Shown: one piece after another, positions 24,263-31,667 of the stretch | Numbering within the stretch: position 1 is the stretch's first letter | How the letters are laid out: each line of letters starts with the position of its first letter | From: G020348385 sp964410125 | GTDB lineage: Bacteria > Acidobacteriota > Aminicenantia > Aminicenantales > Aminicenantaceae | Direction: 5' to 3' | Assembly: GCA_964410125.1 (NCBI GenBank) | Contig: CAYPGQ010000013.1 | Coordinates: 9,862-73,861, forward strand | Length of the DNA: 64,000 bases | Made by a program: the position numbers and the translations under genes | The notes under the pieces: generated by a model | What the model saw: only the letters and a program-made list of their open reading frames with translations | The model's database searches: none | What the model was told of the DNA's origin: nothing

Positions 24263-26842
24263 CTATTCGTAGCGGAGGGATTTGGCGGGATTGGCCCGTG
24301 CGGCCCGGATAGCTTGATACCCCACTGACAAAATGGCCACAAACAATGCCAAAAGCATAGCGCCAACGAAAACGAAATATCCCAGATCCACCCGATAGGC
24401 ATAACTCTGCAGCCATTTCCTCATGATAAAATAGGCTGCAGGCCAGGCGATAACATTTGCCACTAGGACAAGGAGAAAGAACTCTCTGCACAAAAGTCTG
24501 GTGACCTGAGTGACGCTTGCACCCAAAACTTTGCGTATTCCAATCTCTTTTGTTCTCTTTTCAGCCATGAACGAGGCCAGACCGAAAAGACCGAGGCAGG
24601 CCACAAAAACGGCAAGGACCGCGAAACATCTCAGCAGAGTCCCGATTCTCTGTTCGGCCCGGTACATCATGTCATATCTTTCATCCATAAAGCGGTATTC
24701 AAACGGATAGGTGGGTATTATCCGTTTCCATGTGTTTTCAATAAATCCCAGGGAAGCAGAAACGTCTTCCGGCGGAATCCGGATAATCATGTAATTGAGG
24801 TCCTTGGGATTCACAGCGATAGCCAAGGGTTCGATTTTGTTTCTGAGGGTCTGGTAATGAAAATTTTTCATAACGCCCACAATCGTGCCGTCTACACCCA
24901 CATGGCTGAATCGCTCTCCTATTACAGAGTCCTTGTCCATCAATTTGACCACCTCTTCATTGACGATCCATGATTTGGATAAATCGGATGTGTACTCTTT
25001 GTCAAAACTCCTTCCGTCAGCTATCTCGATCTTTAAGGTCTCGATAAAATCAAAATCCACTGAATTAAATCCTATTAATATTTGAAGCTCTGGATCCTTG
25101 CCTTCCCACTGGGCTCCCCCTGAATTGCTTCCGATATGTGTAGGCAGCTGGGAAGTCCCGGTGACATTAAGAACTTGTGGATTTTGAATCAACTCCTGTT
25201 TGAGGACGTTATAAGACTTTTTGGTGTCCGCTCTCATAGGGATGTAAACCAGGTGTTCTTTATCCCATCCCAAACGCATGTTTTTGATGTAGTTCTGCTG
25301 CTGGTAAACAATGCCTGTGCCGATAATCAAAAGAACCGAAAGCGCGAACTGGACTACGACCAGGACTCTGCGGAACCGAGCGCCTCCCGATCCTGAAAAG
25401 AGCCCGCCTTTGAGGACCCTCGCTGGTTGGAAAGCAGATAAAAACATTGCTGGATAACTGCCGGCTACCAGTCCAGTAAACAACGTGATGCCCAACAATC
25501 CGATCAAAATGGTCTCGATACCGGCGACGCTCCAGGAAAGTTCTTTGCCTGAAAGATTGCTGAACGCCGGAAGCAATAAGGTTGCAATTCCAACGGCAAA
25601 TATCAAGGCGATAAACGCATACACTACCGATTCCCCGTAAAACTGCCGCACAAGGTGTCCTTTTATCGCTCCTACCACCTTTCTCAATCCAACTTCTTTG
25701 GCCCGGTTAGCGGAGCGGGCCGTGGACAGATTCATGAAGTTTATACAGGCAATCAATAGGACGATAAAAGCGATGACGGAAAAGATATATACATACTGAA
25801 TTGCTCCGGCACTTTTTTCATATCCGAAAAATTGATGAAGATGGAGTTTTGTGTATGGCATTAGCCTAAGATCCGTACGGCTTTCGGGATTTTTTGTCCG
25901 GATAAACCCGAATATCTTCTGATTTGCCTGCTCAAGAAGAGTACCTTCCGGAAGTTGGACAAAAGTGTAAATAGAATTGGAGCCAAAATCTTCTTCTCGG
26001 GTTTGACCCGTTCTTTTCAGGATTTCGTAAGGAACAAGAAAATCAAACTGCAAATAAGTGTTATGCGGGATGTTTTCGAGGACACCTGTTACGGTAAATT
26101 CATGCTGGTTATTCAGAGTGATCACCTTGCCGATGGGATCGTCTTCCCCGAAATATTTCTCCGCCAGATCCTCAGAGAGGACCACAGAAAAAGGTGAATC
26201 CAACGCTGTATTTTTATCCCCCTTGACGAGAGGATAGGTAAACATTTTTAAAAAGGAAGGATCGACCGCCCTTCCGGAATCTTCAAAAAACGTGTGATCC
26301 TCGTATTTGAATAACATTCCACGTGTCCAAACTACCCGGGTGGCATCGAGGATTTCAGGGATCTCTGCCTTGAGGGCAGGACCGAGGGGATAGGGCGTCA
26401 CATAAACATAAAAAATTCTCCCTGAGTAATGCTGATCCTCTTCAACACGGTACAGATTTGCCGCATTTTCGTGAAATTTGTCATAGCTCAATTCATCCAG
26501 AACCCAGATGGTGATGAGCAGACAGCAAGCCAGACCGATGGCGAGTCCCGCAATATTGATAAAAGAAAATCCTTTATGTCTCTTTATGTTCCTTAAAGCA
26601 ACCTTTAGATAGTTTTTTATCATTTGAACACTCCAATAAATAGAATTCGATAGAAAAAGAGGAACAAGTTTTACTATTTGTCCCCAATACCAAAGGGATG
26701 CTGCAGTTTCCCCCTTATCGTTCGCGATCTCTGCATAGACCTCACCAAAATCGCCTATGAGGGTGAAGTGATCGCCTCCTCCATAGATTCGAGAAAGCAG
26801 CCAGTGTCCGAGTCTCGGCGGTGTCGTGTAATTCTTTTTCAT
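24263..26842 (-). CDS. ABC permease with permease-prefix domain 2 (about 859 aa)
   Basis: The start is set at the ATG at 26842 (MKKNYTTPPRL), which overlaps the PadR stop as ATGA and matches the start region of the paralogue 20189; a frame extending to 26887 lies inside PadR. Prefix domain 2 (PPRLGHWLLSRIYGG, 'IGDFGEVYAEIANDKG', 'LWYWGQIVKLVPLFL') is followed by the duplicated MacB/FtsX permease ('AKEVGLRKVVGAIK', 'RTKEIGIRKVLGASV', tail NPAKSLRYE). It forms a two-gene operon with its PadR; the toxin-like nucleotidyltransferase begins 53 nt downstream. Confidence 0.92.
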   Translation of the reverse strand: MKKNYTTPPRLGHWLLSRIYGGGDHFTLIGDFGEVYAEIANDKGETAASLWYWGQIVKLVPLFLSNSIYWSVQMIKNYLKVALRNIKRHKGFSFINIAGLAIGLACCLLITIWVLDELSYDKFHENAANLYRVEEDQHYSGRIFYVYVTPYPLGPALKAEIPEILDATRVVWTRGMLFKYEDHTFFEDSGRAVDPSFLKMFTYPLVKGDKNTALDSPFSVVLSEDLAEKYFGEDDPIGKVITLNNQHEFTVTGVLENIPHNTYLQFDFLVPYEILKRTGQTREEDFGSNSIYTFVQLPEGTLLEQANQKIFGFIRTKNPESRTDLRLMPYTKLHLHQFFGYEKSAGAIQYVYIFSVIAFIVLLIACINFMNLSTARSANRAKEVGLRKVVGAIKGHLVRQFYGESVVYAFIALIFAVGIATLLLPAFSNLSGKELSWSVAGIETILIGLLGITLFTGLVAGSYPAMFLSAFQPARVLKGGLFSGSGGARFRRVLVVVQFALSVLLIIGTGIVYQQQNYIKNMRLGWDKEHLVYIPMRADTKKSYNVLKQELIQNPQVLNVTGTSQLPTHIGSNSGGAQWEGKDPELQILIGFNSVDFDFIETLKIEIADGRSFDKEYTSDLSKSWIVNEEVVKLMDKDSVIGERFSHVGVDGTIVGVMKNFHYQTLRNKIEPLAIAVNPKDLNYMIIRIPPEDVSASLGFIENTWKRIIPTYPFEYRFMDERYDMMYRAEQRIGTLLRCFAVLAVFVACLGLFGLASFMAEKRTKEIGIRKVLGASVTQVTRLLCREFFLLVLVANVIAWPAAYFIMRKWLQSYAYRVDLGYFVFVGAMLLALFVAILSVGYQAIRAARANPAKSLRYE

Positions 26843-27174
26843 CCGGTTTCCGGGAAGGATAAGGCTATTTCTGGGAAGCCGGCCCACATGATTTCATTTA
26901 TCCTTTTGATCTCACCCAAAGCTTGGATACCTCTATCGGTAAGATTGTAATATCTTTTGCTCAATCCCTTTCTCTCTGGTGTGGCCTCGCCGATATAGGC
27001 TGTGAGGTAATCCTTTTTTGCCAACCTGTCCAACGGAAAATAGACCCCACCCAGGGATAGCTTTTTACCTGTGACTTCCTCTATATATTTATAGATAGTC
27101 GTTCCGTAGGCATTTTCTTTCAATCTCCAAACCGAAAGAAGTATTAACTCCTCCAATTTTGTCAGTATCTCCAT
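26839..27174 (-). CDS. PadR-family transcriptional regulator (transport-operon type)
   Basis: 111 aa, paralogous to PadR 22796: 'LTKLEELILLSVWRLKENAY', 'VTGKKLSLGGVYFPLDRLAK', 'RKGLSKRYYNLTDRGIQALG'. Its stop overlaps the permease start (ATGA). Likely represses its own two-gene operon. An imperfect dyad GCATATTC-N9-GAATACGC (about 27200-27224) lies just upstream of the gene and is the best operator candidate. Confidence 0.88.
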   Translation of the reverse strand: MEILTKLEELILLSVWRLKENAYGTTIYKYIEEVTGKKLSLGGVYFPLDRLAKKDYLTAYIGEATPERKGLSKRYYNLTDRGIQALGEIKRINEIMWAGFPEIALSFPETG

Positions 27175-27282
27175 AGATGCACCTCTTTATTCAACCATGC
27201 ATATTCTTCATATTAGAATACGCAAAATACACAAAAAAGGTTTCCTTTTTTTATAATTTTTAGAAATTTTTACAGGGAACTT

Positions 27283-27594
27283 ACCTGGATTATTCACGGA
27301 TCGAGACCCTCCCCCCACCTTAGTATTAATGGATGCGAGGCGTGATCCGTGCAGCTGTCTTTGCGAGGAAACAAAGGACTCCTTTGCTTTGCTCGGAGCA
27401 GGCTCCGCAATCGCCCGAGATTGCTTCACTACGTTCGCAACGGAGGATCGGTTCGCCCAAAGGGAAAACCCTGATTTTTTTAACGTCATTTAATGCTATA
27501 TGCATTGAAATCAGGGACATATTACCAGAAATTGGGGACATGTACCAATTTTCTGAAATCGGAAATTGGATAATTTATGAAGTGCCCAGGTTAA
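27283..27594 (+). repeat. Structured repeat element, copy C (with probable nested insert)
   Basis: Starts ACCTGGATTATTCAC and ends near CCAGGTTAA. It shares an ordered set of blocks with the copies at 63683 and 52141: left terminus, a stem arm (ACGGATC paired with GATCCGT), 'TAGTATTAA-GGATGC', 'GGTTCGCCCAAAGGG', and an A/T-flanked stem CCCTGATTT (27469-27477) with AAATCAGGG (27508-27516). The stem sequences differ from the other copies but pairing is kept. After 27516 a GGGGACATGTACC-type palindromic stretch appears to be inserted before the right terminus. The gap 27175-27617 contains no gene I can support. Confidence 0.6.
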
Positions 27595-27617
27595 TAAGGA
27601 TTGGATTTATACACAAA

Positions 27618-27839
27618 TTATGCTTTTTTCTTGACTTTAAAAAGAACAGTACCGAGATATCCACCATCGTTGATCTCTGCAATGTACAAACCAGGCTGAA
27701 AATGGGCACGTCTCCTGAGCATGGGCTCAGACAGTCTATCTAAAAGTGCCCCAGCTTCCCAATCTTTATTGTTGCTGTCGCTCAATAAAATCGGAGCGCT
27801 CTTTTCAACCAACTTCTTTAGTATGTCTCTTAGGCTCAT
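27618..27839 (-). CDS. Small hypothetical protein downstream of the ATPase operon
   Basis: 73 aa from the ATG at 27839, chosen over 27857 because GAGG lies 5 nt before it. Begins MSLRDILKKLVEKSAPILLS and ends VLFKVKKKA. It is soluble and charged, with a possible beta-hairpin 'GLYIAEINDGGYLGTVLF'. I do not recognise a family. It lies 148 nt after the ABC ATPase stop on the same strand and could be the tail of that transcript. Confidence 0.5.
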   Translation of the reverse strand: MSLRDILKKLVEKSAPILLSDSNNKDWEAGALLDRLSEPMLRRRAHFQPGLYIAEINDGGYLGTVLFKVKKKA

Positions 27840-27987
27840 GTCTGCCTCGCTTTTCAAAAAATGCCTCTACTTATATTAGACGAAATTTTTAGCCATTTGG
27901 TTACAGAAATCTTAAAATAAATCAAGATTCTTCCTAATTATCAGGAGTAAGACTTACCTCTTAGACCAATGATTGGTCGGAGAGAGT

Positions 27988-28677
27988 TTAAATTTTGAAT
28001 TCTTCCTTGATGTTTTCCGAGACGATATGCCCGTCGAACAGGTGAATCGTACGGTGGCTGTATTCAGCATAAGCCGGAGAGTGAGTTACCATGACGACTG
28101 TGGTCCCTGCTTCATGCAGTTCCCCGACGATCCGCATCACTTCCTCACCGTGCGCAGAATCAAGATTACCCGTAGGCTCGTCTGCCAGGATCAATTTCGG
28201 CCTTGCAACGATAGCTCTAGCTACGGCTACTCTCTGCTGCTGACCTCCGGATAATTGCTGGGGAAAATGATTTTTCCTTGCCATGATCTCCATCTTCTCC
28301 AAAACCTCGGTCACTCTTTTTTTCCGTTCAGCTGCAGAATAACCCAGGTAGAGCAACGGAAGTTCAGCATTCTCATACACGGTTAGTTCATCGATGAGAT
28401 TAAAGCTCTGAAAAACAAATCCGATGTTGTTTTTACGAAGATTCGCTCGCTGTCTCTCGGAATAACCGCCGATCTCTTCACCCATAAAGAGATAATTTCC
28501 CTCAGAGGGCTTGTCGATCATACCGAGAACATTGAGCAAAGTGGACTTTCCGCACCCAGATGGTCCCATGATGGCTACGTACTCCCCTTCCTTGACATCA
28601 AGGTTCACGTTGTTCAGCGCCGTTGTTTCCACATCTTCTGTTCTGTAGATTTTTTTCAAGTCTTTAGTTTTAATCAT
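27988..28677 (-). CDS. ABC transporter ATP-binding protein (MacB/LolD type)
   Basis: 229 aa with all ATPase motifs: Walker A 'GPSGCGKST' (38-46), Q-loop 'NIGFVFQSFNL', signature 'LSGGQQQRVAVARA', Walker B 'LILADEPTGN', H-loop 'VVMVTHS'. The MacB/LolD subfamily energises FtsX-type permeases that move substrate from the periplasmic side. It is encoded with the membrane-fusion protein 28749 but no permease is next to it in the operon; eight matching solo permeases lie at 1-26.8 kb. GGAGG precedes the start. It is likely the shared motor of that set (inference). Confidence 0.94.
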   Translation of the reverse strand: MIKTKDLKKIYRTEDVETTALNNVNLDVKEGEYVAIMGPSGCGKSTLLNVLGMIDKPSEGNYLFMGEEIGGYSERQRANLRKNNIGFVFQSFNLIDELTVYENAELPLLYLGYSAAERKKRVTEVLEKMEIMARKNHFPQQLSGGQQQRVAVARAIVARPKLILADEPTGNLDSAHGEEVMRIVGELHEAGTTVVMVTHSPAYAEYSHRTIHLFDGHIVSENIKEEFKI

Positions 28678-28748
28678 ATTTTCCTCCGAAAAAAGTCTTT
28701 AGTATACACGTTCTCTTTATTTATAGACGTAATATACACACTTTTAGT

Positions 28749-30002
28749 TTACTTTAAAACCAATCTGTCCATGTTTCCGAAGCTTTCGTAGGAGGATGTG
28801 ATAACTTTTTCGCCTGGTTCCAGTCCTTCGAGCACTTCAAAAAAATCAGGATTTTGCCGTCCGAGTCTTATCCTTCTCTTTATCGCCACATCTCCAGATG
28901 GCTCCAGAACATAGGCCCAATTCCCTCCGGTTGTCTGGGAAAATCCTCCCCGTGCTAACAGGATCGCTTCTGAGATGTCGCCCAGTTCCAATCGGATGTG
29001 ATACGTTTGTCCAGCCGTTATGCCTTCAGGTGTTTCATCCACGAACTCCATGTCCACTCTGAACCGCCCCTCAACGACGGTGGGGTATTTCTTGGTGACG
29101 ATGATGTCATAATTAGTTCCCGCGAATTCGAATGTCCCGTTTCTCCCTTTTTCCACGCGGGCCAGATAGTGCTCATCGATCCCTGCCATGATCCTGTACC
29201 CCTCAAGCGTATCGATTTCCCCTAAGTCCACTCCCGCTTGTTTGGATTGTCCAATTTCTGCGTCCAAAGATGTCAGATAACCGGAAACAGGCGCCTTGAT
29301 GGTTAAATTTTCAAGGCGAGATCTGATAATCTCAAGATTATTAGTCATCCGTTCGACCTGGCCTTCTAAAGCGTCCACTTGCAATTGCCGGAATTCTATA
29401 TCCTTTTTCTGGCTCTCGATGGTCAACTCCTTGTTTTTCACCAGATATTCATACTGGTCCTTTGCCAACTCGTACTCATGTTGTGAGATTAAATCGTCCT
29501 TTATCAGTTCCTGGTAGCGCTCAAAAAATCGTCTCTGCTGCTGAAGGTTATTTTCCACAAGAGCAAGCCGTTGATTCAAGTCCAGTCGGTACCGATCTAT
29601 ATCAAGCCGTGTGTTGCGGAGGTTGTTTATCTGCTGAAACAATTCAGACTCTCGCCACATCAAGTTTATAAGAAGAGTGGTGTTGGCCAGCTTCAAAATC
29701 GGGTCTCCCTTTTCCACGTTGGTACCGGCCCTCAAATAAATCTCCTCGACCGTTCCCCCTTCGACTGCCGTTAAATAGTGGTAATACGGGAGAACATTTC
29801 CCATGACCGGAATAAACTCCTGAAAGGGCCCTCGGATTACCTCAGATATGGTAAGACGCTCTGCTTTTACGTTAAGGGAGGACTTGCTCATTCCAAAAAC
29901 GAAAATATATATAACAAAGGCAATAAATAGCCCCGACCCTGCAAACATAGCAATTTTTTTTGGAGGCCATTTCTTTTTGTCAATCTGTTTGTCCATTCCC
30001 AT
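28749..30002 (-). CDS. HlyD/MacA-like periplasmic membrane-fusion protein
   Basis: 417 aa from the ATG at 30002 (AGGAG 7 nt upstream). The longer frame to 30104 is rejected because it would run through the sigma-54 promoter. A short cytosolic start (MDKQIDKKKWPPKK) is followed by one TM (IAMFAGSGLFIAFVIYIFVF), a biotinyl-lipoyl half ('VEGGTVEEIYLRAGTNVEKGDP'), a long coiled-coil hairpin (about 120-235), the second lipoyl half ('LTIKAPVSGYLTSLDAEIG') and beta-barrel/proximal domains. It would link inner-membrane permeases to an outer-membrane channel. It forms an operon with the ATPase 71 nt downstream, driven by the sigma-54 promoter at 30049. Confidence 0.92.
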   Translation of the reverse strand: MGMDKQIDKKKWPPKKIAMFAGSGLFIAFVIYIFVFGMSKSSLNVKAERLTISEVIRGPFQEFIPVMGNVLPYYHYLTAVEGGTVEEIYLRAGTNVEKGDPILKLANTTLLINLMWRESELFQQINNLRNTRLDIDRYRLDLNQRLALVENNLQQQRRFFERYQELIKDDLISQHEYELAKDQYEYLVKNKELTIESQKKDIEFRQLQVDALEGQVERMTNNLEIIRSRLENLTIKAPVSGYLTSLDAEIGQSKQAGVDLGEIDTLEGYRIMAGIDEHYLARVEKGRNGTFEFAGTNYDIIVTKKYPTVVEGRFRVDMEFVDETPEGITAGQTYHIRLELGDISEAILLARGGFSQTTGGNWAYVLEPSGDVAIKRRIRLGRQNPDFFEVLEGLEPGEKVITSSYESFGNMDRLVLK

Positions 30003-30048
30003 TTGAGGTCTCCTTATTCGATTGGGCTGTTCATCAGGCTTTTCCTTT

Positions 30049-30064
30049 TGCAATAATTGTGCCA
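30049..30064 (-). promoter_or_regulatory. Sigma-54 (-24/-12) promoter of the fusion protein-ATPase operon
   Basis: Minus strand TGGCACAATTATTGCA, a near-consensus RpoN promoter with 10 bp between GG and GC. The predicted start is about 30038, 35 nt before the ATG at 30002. Confidence 0.85.
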
Positions 30065-30118
30065 GCCTCATAAACCTAGGGGAGGAATTCTGACAGCAGC
30101 TCAAATCCTAAAAAAAAG

Positions 30119-30156
30119 TGTTCGATTGCATAACACAGCCTGTTCATAATCGAACA
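30119..30156. promoter_or_regulatory. Tandem activator (UAS) sites between the divergent export operon and its regulator
   Basis: TGTTCGATTGCATAACA (30119-30135) and TGTTCATAATCGAACA (30141-30156), starts 22 bp apart, centred about 70 and 92 bp upstream of the sigma-54 promoter. The second site shares the core TAATCG-ACA with the site at 19309. It also covers the -35 position of the regulator's own promoter. Confidence 0.68.
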
Positions 30157-30169
30157 GTTATATTATAAT
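30141..30169 (+). promoter_or_regulatory. Sigma-70-type promoter of the sigma-54 activator gene
   Basis: Perfect -10 TATAAT at 30164-30169; 17 bp upstream the -35 position reads TGTTCA (3 of 6). The -35 lies inside the UAS dyad, so the activator could repress its own gene. The leader to the ATG at 30291 is about 115 nt. Confidence 0.45.
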
Positions 30170-30290
30170 ATGGATAGATTCAGAAAGCTATGGGAAGTCT
30201 GAGAAATACTGAGATCACATGAACGGCACATATCTTGCAACTCTTGCTCTCAACGGATGAATATGAAACTAGCAATACGGAGAATATAAT

Positions 30291-31667
30291 ATGAATAGAA
30301 AGACAGGCAAAATCCTCATCATCGATGACGACGAGGACATCCTCCAAGCTGCACGGCTACTCCTCAAACAACACGTCACACACGTCCACACAGAAAAAAC
30401 GCCAGAAGTTCTTCCTTCATTGCTCAAAAACGAAGCATACGATGTTATCTTTTTGGATATGAACTTCGCCAAGGGTGCCACAAGCGGAAAGGAAGGATTT
30501 TATTGGCTGGATAAAATTCATGAAATCGATCCAAATGCTGTTGTTATCCTGATCACAGCCTTTGGTGATGTGGACATGGCCGTCCAGGCAATCAAGGAAG
30601 GAGCTTCGAATTTTGTCCTCAAGCCCTGGCAAAATGAAAGGCTCATCGCAACCCTCACCACAGCCATGAACCTCAGGCAAACGCGAACAGAAGCTACAAA
30701 ACTTCGATCCAAACAGAAACAACTGAGTGCGGACCTCGATCAGCCCTTTCACGATTTCATCGGCAAAAGCCCTGCTATGGAAAATGTTTTTAATGCTATT
30801 CAAAAAGTCGCCAAGACCGAGGCCAATGTTTTAATACTGGGGGAAAATGGTACAGGAAAAGAATTGGTAGCCAGAGATCTTCATCGTCAATCTTCCCGAG
30901 CCGAGGAAGTTTTCATAAGCGTAGATATGGGTGCATTGAGTGAAACTCTTTTCGAAAGTGAACTTTTCGGCCATGTGAAAGGCGCCTTCACAGACGCAAA
31001 GGGTGACAGGGCCGGCCGCTTCGAGATCGCTTCAGGGGGAACACTTTTTCTTGATGAAATAGGGAATCTCCCCCTCACTCTCCAAGCAAAACTGTTGACG
31101 GTGATAGAAAACAGGAAAGTCATTCGGCTTGGTTCGAACAAACTCATAGAAGTGGATGTGCGCCTGATTTGTGCCACAAACATGCCGATTCATGAAATGG
31201 TCAATCAAAACAACTTCCGCCAAGATTTGCTCTATCGTATCAATACAGTGGAAATTCGGATTCCTCCCCTTCAAGAACGTATCGGCGATATTCCTGCTCT
31301 TGTGGAACATTTTTTAAAAATCTACTGCAAAAAGTACAATAAGCCATTACGACGCCTGAGTTCTGCTACATTAAAAAGATTGGAGAAGTACCATTGGCCT
31401 GGGAATGTAAGAGAACTCCAGCATGCCATCGAGCGGGCCATCATCATGAGCGATTCCCAAGTGCTGCAACCAACGGATTTCTTTTTTCCAACTCAGGATG
31501 TCAAAGGGGATTCCATGAGTTTTGATGATTATAATCTAGAGGATATTGAAAAATTGGCCATTCATCGTGCTATCAGCAAACATGGAGGAAACATAACACA
31601 CGCTGCCGAAGAGCTGGGATTATCGAGAGCATCATTGTACCGCAGATTGGAAAAATATGGTCTATAA
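30291..31667 (+). CDS. NtrC-family sigma-54-dependent response regulator with GAFTDA loop
   Basis: 458 aa. Receiver domain with phospho-acceptor Asp56 (VIFLDMNF). AAA+ domain with Walker A 'GENGTGKE', the sigma-54 loop reading GAFTDA in 'GHVKGAFTDAKGDRAGRF' rather than GAFTGA, Walker B 'GGTLFLDEIGN' and 'FRQDLLYRINTVEIRIPPL'. Fis-type helix-turn-helix at the C-terminus ('ITHAAEELGLSRASLYRRL'). Transcribed away from the fusion protein-ATPase operon, with the UAS between them. It overlaps the kinase gene downstream by 11 nt. Best candidate for the protein that binds the TGTYC-N6-GRACA dyads (inference from position). Confidence 0.93.
   Translation: MNRKTGKILIIDDDEDILQAARLLLKQHVTHVHTEKTPEVLPSLLKNEAYDVIFLDMNFAKGATSGKEGFYWLDKIHEIDPNAVVILITAFGDVDMAVQAIKEGASNFVLKPWQNERLIATLTTAMNLRQTRTEATKLRSKQKQLSADLDQPFHDFIGKSPAMENVFNAIQKVAKTEANVLILGENGTGKELVARDLHRQSSRAEEVFISVDMGALSETLFESELFGHVKGAFTDAKGDRAGRFEIASGGTLFLDEIGNLPLTLQAKLLTVIENRKVIRLGSNKLIEVDVRLICATNMPIHEMVNQNNFRQDLLYRINTVEIRIPPLQERIGDIPALVEHFLKIYCKKYNKPLRRLSSATLKRLEKYHWPGNVRELQHAIERAIIMSDSQVLQPTDFFFPTQDVKGDSMSFDDYNLEDIEKLAIHRAISKHGGNITHAAEELGLSRASLYRRLEKYGL

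Noticed and set aside
27333..27743. 136-codon plus-strand frame
   Set aside because: It lies over the repeat element and over the small gene 27618-27839 on the other strand, with no ribosome site and no protein-like features.
30003..30104. N-terminal extension of the fusion-protein frame to 30104
   Set aside because: It would contain the sigma-54 promoter at 30049-30064; the ATG at 30002 has AGGAG and is followed by a normal TM start.
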